Shown: piece after piece, positions 24,061 through 31,027 of the stretch | How positions within the stretch are numbered: the first letter of the stretch is position 1 | How the letters are laid out: each line of letters starts with the position of its first letter | DNA from: Candidatus Limiplasma stercoravium | GTDB taxonomy: Bacteria; Bacillota; Clostridia; Christensenellales; Aristaeellaceae | Length of the DNA: 38,871 nucleotides | Direction: 5' to 3' | Assembly: GCA_018715175.1 (NCBI GenBank) | Contig: DVME01000072.1 | Location: 1-38,871, forward strand | Translations under genes and position numbers: made by a program | The notes under the pieces: model-generated | The model's input: only the letters and a program-made list of their open reading frames with translations | Databases searched by the model: none | Told to the model about the DNA's origin: nothing

Positions 24061-25059
24061 TTAGCCCTGGGCCTTCACCGCGGTAATGGCCACAACGCTG
24101 ACGATATCATCCACCGAGCAGCCGCGGCTCAGATCGCTCACGGGCTTGGCCAGGCCCTGGATGATGGGGCCCACGGCCTCCGCGCCCGCCAGACGCTGCA
24201 CCAGCTTGTAGCCGATGTTGCCGGCCTGCAGGTCGGGGAACACCAGCACGTTTGCATGGCCCGCCACGGCGCTGCCGGGGGATTTGAGCTGACCGACGCT
24301 TTCCACCAGCGCGGCGTCGGCCTGAAGCTCGCCGTCCAGCTGCAAGTCGGGCGCGAGTTCATGGGCCATCTTCGTGGCCTCCTGCACCTTGGTCACGTTA
24401 TCGTGCTTGGCGCTGCCCTTGGTGGAGAAGGAAAGCATGGCCACGCGCGGGTCAATGTCCACCAGCTGCTTGCCGGAGGCGGCGCTGGCGATGGCGATGG
24501 CCGCCAGTTCCTCGGCCGTGGGGTTGGGGATCACGGCGCAGTCGCCGAAGATCATCACGCCGTCGTCGCCCCACTTGTGGTCGGGCAGCTCCATGATGAA
24601 GCAGCTGGACACCACCTTGATGCCGGGGGCCGTCTTGATGATTTGCAGCGCCGGGCGCAGGACGTTTCCGGTGGAGTTGATAGCGCCGGCCACCATGCCG
24701 TCGGCGTCGCCCGCCTTGAGCATCACCGCGCCGTAGTACAGCGTGTTCTTGGTCACCAGCTCCGTGGCCTGTTCAGGGGTCATGCCCTTGGCCTTGCGCA
24801 GCTCGTAGAGCAACTCGGCGTAAGCGGCGCTCTTGTCGCTGGTCGCGGGATCGATGATGGCCACGCCCGTCAGATCGGTGCCGGTTTCGGCGGCCACCTT
24901 GCGCACTTCGTCAGGTTGGCCCAAAAGCGTCACGCGGGCCACGCCTTCCCTGAGGATTTTCGCGCTGGCCTGCACGGTGCGGGGCTCGGTGCCCTCGGGC
25001 AGCACGATGTGTTGAACGTTGGCCTTGGCTTTGGCTTTGATTTTCTCAATGGCGGACAT
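24061..25059 (-). CDS. pta: Phosphate acetyltransferase
   Basis: 332 residues, the short Pta form without the N-terminal regulatory domain. It converts acetyl-CoA and phosphate to acetyl phosphate. Motifs: LPEGTEPRTVQA near the N-terminus, DGMVAGAINSTGNVLRPALQ, and the C-terminal AGHANVLVFPDLQAGNIGYK with RLAGAEAVGPIIQGL. Two in-frame ATGs lie 6 bases apart. The second (25059) is chosen because GGAGG lies 8 bases upstream of it but only 2 bases from the first. It forms an operon with ackA and is divergent from tmcAL across a 134-base gap. Confidence 0.97.
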   Translation of the reverse strand: MSAIEKIKAKAKANVQHIVLPEGTEPRTVQASAKILREGVARVTLLGQPDEVRKVAAETGTDLTGVAIIDPATSDKSAAYAELLYELRKAKGMTPEQATELVTKNTLYYGAVMLKAGDADGMVAGAINSTGNVLRPALQIIKTAPGIKVVSSCFIMELPDHKWGDDGVMIFGDCAVIPNPTAEELAAIAIASAASGKQLVDIDPRVAMLSFSTKGSAKHDNVTKVQEATKMAHELAPDLQLDGELQADAALVESVGQLKSPGSAVAGHANVLVFPDLQAGNIGYKLVQRLAGAEAVGPIIQGLAKPVSDLSRGCSVDDIVSVVAITAVKAQG

Positions 25060-25081
25060 GTTCATTTCCTCCCTTATGTGC

Positions 25082-25097
25082 TACAATACGGATTGTA
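25082..25097. promoter_or_regulatory. Inverted repeat in the pta/tmcAL intergenic region, candidate operator
   Basis: TACAAT-ACGG-ATTGTA is a perfect 6-bp dyad in the only AT-rich stretch between the divergent genes. A related half site ATACAA recurs at 25113-25118, making a second dyad TTGTAT-N14-ATACAA. The minus-strand TATACT at 25110-25115 is a possible pta -10 without a good -35, so the dyad would lie just downstream of the start site. The regulator is unknown. Confidence 0.4.
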
Positions 25098-25193
25098 TTC
25101 AACCCTCATAGTATACAACTATTTCTACTTAAAGGGAAGGGGGAAAGCCCAAAAAAGCGCGCCGGAAAAGCCATCGGCGCGCCGGGCGAGGGC

Positions 25194-26351
25194 ATGGGAA
25201 CCGTCGTGGGCATCATCTGTGAATACGACCCCTTCCACCGGGGACACCGGCGGCAGTTTGAGCTGATCCGGGAGCGGTTGCCCGGCGCGCGCATCGTGTG
25301 TCTGATGAGCGGGCCGTTCACCCAGCGGGGGATGCCGGCGCTTCACGCGCCCGCCATGCGCGCCCGCGCCGCGCTGGAAGCCGGCGCCGACTTAGTGCTG
25401 GAGCTGCCCTGCGCCTTCAGCGTGCGCGAGGCGGAGGCTTTTGCGCTGGGCGGGGTGAGCCTTCTCACCCGCTTGGGGTTTGTCACGCACCTCTCCTTCG
25501 GCGCGGAGGACGGCCTGGAGGCGCTTTGGCCCGCGGTCGAGCTTTTGGAGGCGCCCACGCCCGCCTTCAAAAACGCGCTTCGCGCGTCGCTGGGCAGAGG
25601 CTTGAGCTACGCCGCCGCGCAGGGGCAAGCGCTGGACTGCTGCCTGGACGTTTCCGGCGAACCGCCCTGGAAAAAGCCCAACAACATCCTCGCGCTTTGC
25701 TACCTGCGCGCCCTGCGCCGCCTCGACAGCCCGCTCATTCCCCTGCCGGTGTGCCGCGAAGGGGATTATCACGCCGCCGGGCTCTCGCCCCGGACGTGGC
25801 CCTCCGCCACGGCGGTGCGCGCGGCCTTCCTGCGCGGCGATGAGGCGGCGGTGCGGGACGCCTGCGGCTACGAGCTGCCCGCCGCGCCCGTGTGCCTGCC
25901 CGACGCTTTGGACCGCGTGCTCCTTTACAAGCTGCGCGCGCAGAGCGCGCAGGCGCTGGCCCTTTTGCCCGGCTGTGCCGAAGGACTGGAAAACCGCCTC
26001 AAAGCCTGCGCCGCCCAAGCCGCCACGCGCGAGGAGCTGCTTTTACGTCTCAAGACCCGGCGCTATGCCTACGCGCGCCTCAGCCGCCTATGCTGCCACG
26101 CGCTTTTGGACATTACTGGCGATTTTCTCAGCGCCCATCCCCTGCCCACCTACGCGCGTTTGCTGGGGCTGAGGCGCGGCGCCGCGCTGCCGGATCTGCG
26201 CCAAAGCGCCGTGCCCGTGCTTTCCCGCGCCTGCGACAGCGCCTCGCCCGACGCGCTCCTGGCGCTGGATCTGCGCGCGTATGACCTATGGGCGCTGGGC
26301 GCCGGGCTTGCGCAGGGGCTCATGCGCACGCAGGCCGTGACGCGCGTATAA
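25194..26351 (+). CDS. tmcAL: tRNA(Met) cytidine acetate ligase TmcAL-like
   Basis: 385 residues (YlbM family, nucleotidyltransferase fold). In Bacillus this enzyme makes N4-acetylcytidine at the wobble C34 of elongator tRNA-Met using acetate and ATP. Motifs: GIICEYDPFHRGH (6-18) with the HxGH nucleotide-binding site at 15-18, MSGPFTQRGMPA, LELPCAFSVREAEAFA, KPNNILALCYL and SATAVRAAF. It is slightly shorter than the usual 400 or so residues. The ribosome binding site is weak (GCGAGGGC). It is divergent from pta-ackA, a common clostridial neighbourhood, and fitting because AckA makes the acetate this enzyme consumes. Confidence 0.92.
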   Translation: MGTVVGIICEYDPFHRGHRRQFELIRERLPGARIVCLMSGPFTQRGMPALHAPAMRARAALEAGADLVLELPCAFSVREAEAFALGGVSLLTRLGFVTHLSFGAEDGLEALWPAVELLEAPTPAFKNALRASLGRGLSYAAAQGQALDCCLDVSGEPPWKKPNNILALCYLRALRRLDSPLIPLPVCREGDYHAAGLSPRTWPSATAVRAAFLRGDEAAVRDACGYELPAAPVCLPDALDRVLLYKLRAQSAQALALLPGCAEGLENRLKACAAQAATREELLLRLKTRRYAYARLSRLCCHALLDITGDFLSAHPLPTYARLLGLRRGAALPDLRQSAVPVLSRACDSASPDALLALDLRAYDLWALGAGLAQGLMRTQAVTRV

Positions 26352-26377
26352 CGCCGTGGAAAATCTGGCGTTTTATC

Positions 26378-26406
26378 TTGACAGCCAAGCCCACGATCTG
26401 TATACT
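26378..26406 (+). promoter_or_regulatory. Promoter of rpmH
   Basis: Plus strand: TTGACA (26378-26383), 17-base spacer, TATACT (26401-26406), with a second TATAAT overlapping a few bases downstream. It starts a leader of about 75 bases ahead of rpmH and probably serves the whole rpmH-jag cluster. Confidence 0.88.
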
Positions 26407-26489
26407 ATAATGGCTGTTTTGTGGTATCCTGCGTTTGCGAGAGCATGCGCACCGCCATATGGCATCAAATTGACGAGGAGTGTTCACAG

Positions 26490-26624
26490 ATGTTTCGTAC
26501 TTACCAGCCCAAAAAGCGTCAGCGCAGCAAGGTGCACGGCTTCCGCGCCCGCATGTCCACCAAGAACGGCCGCCGTGTGCTGGCCGCCCGTCGTCGCCGT
26601 GGCCGCAAGGTGCTCAGCGCCTGA
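26490..26624 (+). CDS. rpmH: 50S ribosomal protein L34
   Basis: 44 residues, highly basic: [18 protein letters not shown] followed by [17 protein letters not shown]. This is the universal L34 pattern and full length. The ATG has GAGGAG 9 bases upstream. It is the first gene of the rpmH-rnpA-yidD-yidC-jag cluster and has its own promoter. A terminator-like hairpin follows before rnpA. Confidence 0.98.
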   Translation: MFRTYQPKKRQRSKVHGFRARMSTKNGRRVLAARRRRGRKVLSA

Positions 26625-26652
26625 AAAACGGCCCCATAGCGAAACCGTAAAG

Positions 26653-26696
26653 GCCCGCCCCATTTCGGATATCGGGTGAAGTGGGTACGGGCTTTT
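26653..26696 (+). terminator. Hairpin between rpmH and rnpA, partial terminator
   Basis: Stem GCCCG/CGGGC (26653-26657 with 26688-26692), extended inward across a small internal loop by CCCATTTC/GAAGTGGG, then UUUU. It would reduce transcription from the abundant rpmH message into the lowly needed rnpA. Confidence 0.6.
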
Positions 26697-26742
26697 CCGA
26701 TACCGCTCGTTGCGGGCGGCCTGAAAGGACGATGGCGCGGCT

Positions 26743-27084
26743 TTGCAAAAACAGTACAGACTGAGCAAAAACCGGCAATTCGGCTATGTATACCGCCGGG
26801 GCAAACGCGCGTCGTGCAGGGATCTGACGCTTCTGTTCGTCAAAAGCGGACACAAGCGCGTCGGTTTTTCGGTGAGCAAAAAGGTGGGAACCGCCGTGGT
26901 GCGCAACCGCGCCAAGCGCCGTCTCAGGGAATGCGTGCGCCCGCTTTTGTGTGACATGCGCTGCGGGCTGTACGTGTTTGTCGCCCGGCCCACCGTGGCG
27001 GCGCGCAGCTTTGAGCAGCTGGAGGCGCAGGTGCGCTCGCTGCTGAACAAGGCGGACGCGCTGCGCGGCGCTCCCAAGCCATGA
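26743..27084 (+). CDS. rnpA: Ribonuclease P protein component
   Basis: 113 residues, the protein cofactor of RNase P that helps mature tRNA 5' ends. It contains the signature [21 protein letters not shown] at about 40-60 and a basic N-terminus. The start is TTG at 26743: an in-frame stop lies at 26722 and no other start fits between. AAGGA lies 13 bases upstream, slightly far. An out-of-frame ATG at 26732 is not used. Its stop overlaps the yidD start by 4 bases. Confidence 0.96.
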   Translation: MQKQYRLSKNRQFGYVYRRGKRASCRDLTLLFVKSGHKRVGFSVSKKVGTAVVRNRAKRRLRECVRPLLCDMRCGLYVFVARPTVAARSFEQLEAQVRSLLNKADALRGAPKP

Positions 27085-27320
27085 AAGCCCTGTTGCTTTG
27101 GCTGATTCGCTTTTACCAGCGCCACATCAGCGTTCATACGCCGCCGTGCTGCCGCTTTCAGCCCACGTGCTCGCAATACGCCCTGACCGCCATCGAGCGC
27201 TACGGCGCCCTTCGGGGCGGACTGATGGCGGCATGGCGCCTTGTGCGCTGCAACCCGCTGTGCAAGGGCGGTTATGACCCCGTTCCGGACGTAACGGACA
27301 CCATCATAAGGAGGGAGTAG
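27081..27320 (+). CDS. yidD: Membrane protein insertion efficiency factor YidD
   Basis: 79 residues. The family aids insertion of membrane proteins together with YidC. The signature [22 protein letters not shown] with its cysteines is at 21-42, and [13 protein letters not shown] follows. The N-terminal amphipathic helix is [14 protein letters not shown]. It overlaps rnpA by 4 bases and ends 5 bases before yidC. Confidence 0.97.
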   Translation: MKALLLWLIRFYQRHISVHTPPCCRFQPTCSQYALTAIERYGALRGGLMAAWRLVRCNPLCKGGYDPVPDVTDTIIRRE

Positions 27321-27325
27321 CCCCC

Positions 27326-28306
27326 GTGAACGAATTCCTGGCCAGCATCATCACCGGCATCAACTCCGTCGTGCACAGCTACGGCTGGTCCATGATCCTC
27401 TTTACGCTTTTGATCAAGCTGGTTCTCATGCCGTTGGATTACAAGAGCCGCAAAAGCATGCGGCGCATGACCAACCTCAAGCCCCAGCTGGACAAGCTGC
27501 AAAAGAAGTACGCCAACGACCGCGAAAAGCTCAACCAAAAAACCTCGGAGCTCTACCGGCGCGAAGGGATCAACCCGCTCAGCGGCTGCCTGCCCATGCT
27601 GATTTCCATGGTCATCCTCTTTATCATGTGGTCGGCGCTGCGCCTGGTGGCCAACACCGCCATGGCGCAACAGGCCATCGAGCTGATCACCACCGGCGCC
27701 CAGACCAACGAAGGCTGGCTGTGGATCAAAAACATTTGGATGCCCGACAGCCCCTTCAGCCCCGTGATCGCCGACAGCAACAGCCTTCAGCTGATCTCCC
27801 TGAACGAATGGCTTAGCGTCTTCCGCGGCCTGGACGCCGCTACCGTGCAGGCCCTGGCCGATCTGGGCATCACGGAGGCCAACATTTCCGGCGAAACCGT
27901 GTTTGCCGTCCTGCAAAGCATCCCGCTGTATGCGCAGGAAACGCAGCTGTGGTCCACGCTGCCTTCGCTGAACCTCTTCATCGTCAACCTTAGCATCTAC
28001 GCCAACAACAACGGTTGGTTCATCCTGCCCATCCTTTCCGCCGTCACCCAATACCTTATGACGCTCACCCAGCCGCAAACCGCGCCGGCAGATCCCAACG
28101 GCACGCAGGCCGGCACCAACAAGTTTATGAAGTATTTCTTCCCCCTGTTCTCGCTTTGGATCTGCTCCAGCTACAACGCCATGTTCTCGCTGTACTGGGT
28201 CATGTCCAACCTGTTCGGCTGGATTCAGGCCCTTGCGATGAACAAGATTTTTGAAATGAAGGAACAGCAGGCCAAGGCCGCCGCAGGGGAGGAGCCGGTA
28301 AAATGA
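27326..28306 (+). CDS. yidC: Membrane protein insertase YidC
   Basis: 326 residues with a GTG start and an AAGGAGGGAG site. It inserts and folds proteins in the cytoplasmic membrane, alone or with SecYEG. Five hydrophobic segments are seen; the cytoplasmic hairpin after TM1 holds LKPQLDKLQKKYANDREKLNQK. The groove residue that is usually Arg in TM1 is Lys here (LLIKLVLMPL). A loop of about 90 residues separates TM2 from TM3, longer than in Bacillus SpoIIIJ. There is no N-terminal lipoprotein signal. Its stop overlaps the jag start by 4 bases. Confidence 0.96.
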   Translation: MNEFLASIITGINSVVHSYGWSMILFTLLIKLVLMPLDYKSRKSMRRMTNLKPQLDKLQKKYANDREKLNQKTSELYRREGINPLSGCLPMLISMVILFIMWSALRLVANTAMAQQAIELITTGAQTNEGWLWIKNIWMPDSPFSPVIADSNSLQLISLNEWLSVFRGLDAATVQALADLGITEANISGETVFAVLQSIPLYAQETQLWSTLPSLNLFIVNLSIYANNNGWFILPILSAVTQYLMTLTQPQTAPADPNGTQAGTNKFMKYFFPLFSLWICSSYNAMFSLYWVMSNLFGWIQALAMNKIFEMKEQQAKAAAGEEPVK

Positions 28307-29196
28307 AAAGCATCGAATCCAGCGCCCGCACCATGGAAGAGGCCGTCAGCCAGGGCCTTGAAAAGCTGGGCGCCTCTTTTGAGGATGTCAAAATCGAAAT
28401 TCTGGACGAAGGCAGCAAGGGCTTTCTGGGCATCTGGGGCGGCAAGCCCGTGGTGGTGCGCCTGACGCTGCGCGAGGATGTGGAAGCCACGGACGTGATT
28501 TCCTCCGTGGGCCTGTCCGACGCGCTGGAAGACAAAAAGCCCGCGCGTAAGCGCGCGCCGGCCAAAGCCGAGGAAAAGCCTGCCGCAGAAGCGGCCCAAG
28601 CGCCGGCGCCCAAGCCCGAGCATCCGCCAAAGGCGGAAAAGCGAACCGACAAAAAGCCTGCCGCGCCCAAGCAACCCAAGCCCAAGGCTGAGAAGCCCGA
28701 AAAGGCCGACAAGCCCGAAAAAACCACGCCTCTAAGCGAGGACGAGGTGGAGCGCACCCGTCAGTTCCTGCTGGACGTGACGCGCCTGATGGGGGTGCAG
28801 GTCAGCGTGGAAGCGCGCTTGGACGAGGATGGCAGCTTGCGCATCGACATGACGGGCGACACCCTGGGCATTCTCATCGGGCGGCGCGGCGAAACGCTGG
28901 ACGCCCTGCAATACCTGACCAGCCTGTACATCAACCACGGCCGGCCGGATTATGCCCGCGTAACCCTGGATACCGAAAACTACCGCGCCAAGCGCGAGGA
29001 AGCTTTGCGCCGCTTGGCCAACCGCATGGCCAACCGAGCGATCAAAACGGGCCGCAAGGTCGTCATGGAGCCCATGAACCCTTACGAACGGCGTATTTTG
29101 CACAGCGCCTTGCAGCAAAACGACGCCGTGACCACGCACAGCGAGGGCGAGGAGCCCAACCGCCATGTCGTGATCACGCTCAAGTCCAAAGGCTGA
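28303..29196 (+). CDS. jag: RNA-binding protein Jag/KhpB
   Basis: 297 residues. Residues 1-50 are the Jag-N domain (RTMEEAVSQGLEKLG, GSKGFLGIWGGKPV). Residues 75-145 form a disordered linker rich in Ala, Lys, Pro and Glu. A KH domain (about 150-220) carries GDTLGILIGRRGETLDALQYL. An R3H domain is C-terminal, with the conserved NPYERRILHSALQ. The family binds RNA with KhpA and affects cell elongation and division in Firmicutes. It closes the rpmH cluster and is followed by a terminator. Confidence 0.96.
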   Translation: MKSIESSARTMEEAVSQGLEKLGASFEDVKIEILDEGSKGFLGIWGGKPVVVRLTLREDVEATDVISSVGLSDALEDKKPARKRAPAKAEEKPAAEAAQAPAPKPEHPPKAEKRTDKKPAAPKQPKPKAEKPEKADKPEKTTPLSEDEVERTRQFLLDVTRLMGVQVSVEARLDEDGSLRIDMTGDTLGILIGRRGETLDALQYLTSLYINHGRPDYARVTLDTENYRAKREEALRRLANRMANRAIKTGRKVVMEPMNPYERRILHSALQQNDAVTTHSEGEEPNRHVVITLKSKG

Positions 29197-29204
29197 AAAT
29201 CTCA

Positions 29205-29230
29205 CGGCCCCGGCGAACCCGCCGGGGCCG
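29205..29230. terminator. Bidirectional terminator between jag and hydA
   Basis: A perfect 11-bp stem (CGGCCCCGGCG/CGCCGGGGCCG, arms 29205-29215 and 29220-29230, loop AACC) lies in the 40-base gap between the convergent jag and hydA stop codons. Short T-rich tracts lie on both sides (TTTGGATTATT for jag, GAGATTTT for hydA). Confidence 0.85.
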
Positions 29231-29236
29231 TTTGGA

Positions 29237-31021
29237 TTATTCCAAGCGTTCGTTGTACAGTCCTCTTGGCACATAGCGCGTATGCAACAGCTCGTGCGCC
29301 AAATGCCCGCCCACGTCGCCCAGCCAGGTCTCGTAGAGCTTGAGCAAGTCCGGGTTTTCATGGCTCTTGCGCAGGGGCTTGCCCTCGTCCTCCTGATACA
29401 GCGCGCGAGAGCGCAGCTCGCGGAAGTTTTCCACGTCCGTGCGCGGCTGTCCCCCGCCGCTGATGCAGCCGCCCGGACAGCCCATGACCTCGATGAAGTG
29501 GTAGGGCGACTGTCCCTTGGCGATCTCGCGCAGCAGCACGTCCGCGCCGGCCAGCCCGGAGGTTACCGCAATCTTGACCTCCACGCCTTCCAGATGACGG
29601 TAGGCGGGCAGGGTGTCGCGCAGGGCCAGGGAGGCGGTCTTGATCTGCTCCAGGCCCTCGATGGGGGTCACGTGCAGGTTGTCAAAAGGCAGCTCCCGGC
29701 CTGTGACCAGCTCGTACACGGTGCGCAGGGCGGCCTCCATCACGCCGCCGGTCACGCCGAAGATATCCGCCGCGCCCGTGGACAACCCCAACGGCGCGTC
29801 GAACGTGCCCTCCGGTAGGGAGCGAAAATCGATGCCGGCGGATTTGATCATCCGTGCCAGCTCGCGCGTGGTCAGCACCGCGTCCACATCCGGCACGCCG
29901 TCCAGGTTGGCTATCTCGGGGCGCTGAATCTCGTACTTTTTGGCGGTGCAGGGCATAATCGACACCACGTAGATGTCTTTCGCGTCCATGCCCAGCTTCT
30001 GGGCGTAATAGCTCTTGACCAGCGCGCCCAGCATGGCGTGGGGCGACTTGCAGGTGGACAGGTGCGCAAGCTCGTCCGGGAAGGCGTGCTCGATGTGCTT
30101 AATCCAGCCCGGCGAGCAGGAGGTAATCATGGGCAGCGCCGCCTCGCCGCCGCCAAGCGCCGCTTCCAGCCGGTGCAGCAGCTCCGTGCCTTCCTCCAGA
30201 ATGGTCAAATCGGCGGCAAAGTTGGTGTCAAACACGTCGTCAAAACCCAATTCATGCAGGGCGGCGGCCATTTTCCCGGTCACGCAGGTGCCCACGGGAT
30301 AGCCGAACGCCTCGCCCAGCGCCGCGCGCACAGCCGGCGCGGTCTGCACCACCACGCGCTTTTTCGGGTCAGCCAGCGCCTTCCACACCCGCTCCAGGCC
30401 GTCGGTTTCCGCCAGCGCGCCCGTGGGACACACCACCGTGCATTGGCCGCACATGGCGCAGGCCGTGGAGTTGAGCGGCAGGCCCATGGCCGGGCTGATA
30501 ACGGTGTCAAAGCCGCGGTTCTGCGCGTCGATGGCGCCCACGCGCTGGATGTTGCGGCATACCGTCACGCAGCGGCGGCACAGGATGCACTTGGAGGTGT
30601 CGCGGGTAATCGAGGGCGACGCGTCCACATGGCGCGGGGGCTGCTCGCCCGCGAGCCGGCATTCGGTCACGCCCAGGCGCTCGCCCAGGGCCTGCAATTC
30701 GCAGCTTTGGTTGCGCCCGCAGGAGAGGCAGTCCTTGGAGTGGTTGGACAACAGCAGCTCGTAGAGCACCTTGCGGTGCTTGCGCACCTTGGCGCTGTTG
30801 GTGTGCACCACCATGCCTTCCCGCGCCTTGGCCACGCAGGAGGCCTGGAGGTTGCGCATGCCCTCCACCTCCACCACGCAGATGCGGCAGGAGCCGTACT
30901 GATGCACGTCTTTGAGATAACAAAGGTTGGGAATTTCAATGCCGATGCTCCGCGCCGCTTCAAGGATGGTGGTGCCCTCCGGCACGGCCACGGGCTTTTG
31001 ATTGATGGTCAGGTGGATCAT
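29237..31021 (-). CDS. hydA: [FeFe] hydrogenase catalytic subunit, NADH-linked type
   Basis: 594 residues, cytoplasmic. Residues 1-80 are a [2Fe-2S] ferredoxin domain (CYL, CRIC, SC). Then come the His-Cys [4Fe-4S] motif HSKDCLSCGRNQSC, two [4Fe-4S] clusters (CILCRRCVTVCR, CAMCGQCTVVCP), and the H-cluster domain with L1 TSCSPGW near 299-305, L2 MPCTAKKYE near 357-365 and L3 EVMGCPGGCISGGGQP near 513-528. A C-terminal small-subunit-like tail follows. It makes or uses H2. With the NuoE- and NuoF-like subunits upstream it forms the trimeric arrangement of electron-bifurcating hydrogenases. The L1 motif has Ser where TSCCPxW is usual. It is third in the operon, 6 bases after the NuoF-GltD gene. 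Confidence 0.95.
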   Translation of the reverse strand: MIHLTINQKPVAVPEGTTILEAARSIGIEIPNLCYLKDVHQYGSCRICVVEVEGMRNLQASCVAKAREGMVVHTNSAKVRKHRKVLYELLLSNHSKDCLSCGRNQSCELQALGERLGVTECRLAGEQPPRHVDASPSITRDTSKCILCRRCVTVCRNIQRVGAIDAQNRGFDTVISPAMGLPLNSTACAMCGQCTVVCPTGALAETDGLERVWKALADPKKRVVVQTAPAVRAALGEAFGYPVGTCVTGKMAAALHELGFDDVFDTNFAADLTILEEGTELLHRLEAALGGGEAALPMITSCSPGWIKHIEHAFPDELAHLSTCKSPHAMLGALVKSYYAQKLGMDAKDIYVVSIMPCTAKKYEIQRPEIANLDGVPDVDAVLTTRELARMIKSAGIDFRSLPEGTFDAPLGLSTGAADIFGVTGGVMEAALRTVYELVTGRELPFDNLHVTPIEGLEQIKTASLALRDTLPAYRHLEGVEVKIAVTSGLAGADVLLREIAKGQSPYHFIEVMGCPGGCISGGGQPRTDVENFRELRSRALYQEDEGKPLRKSHENPDLLKLYETWLGDVGGHLAHELLHTRYVPRGLYNERLE

Positions 31022-31027
31022 ATGCCC

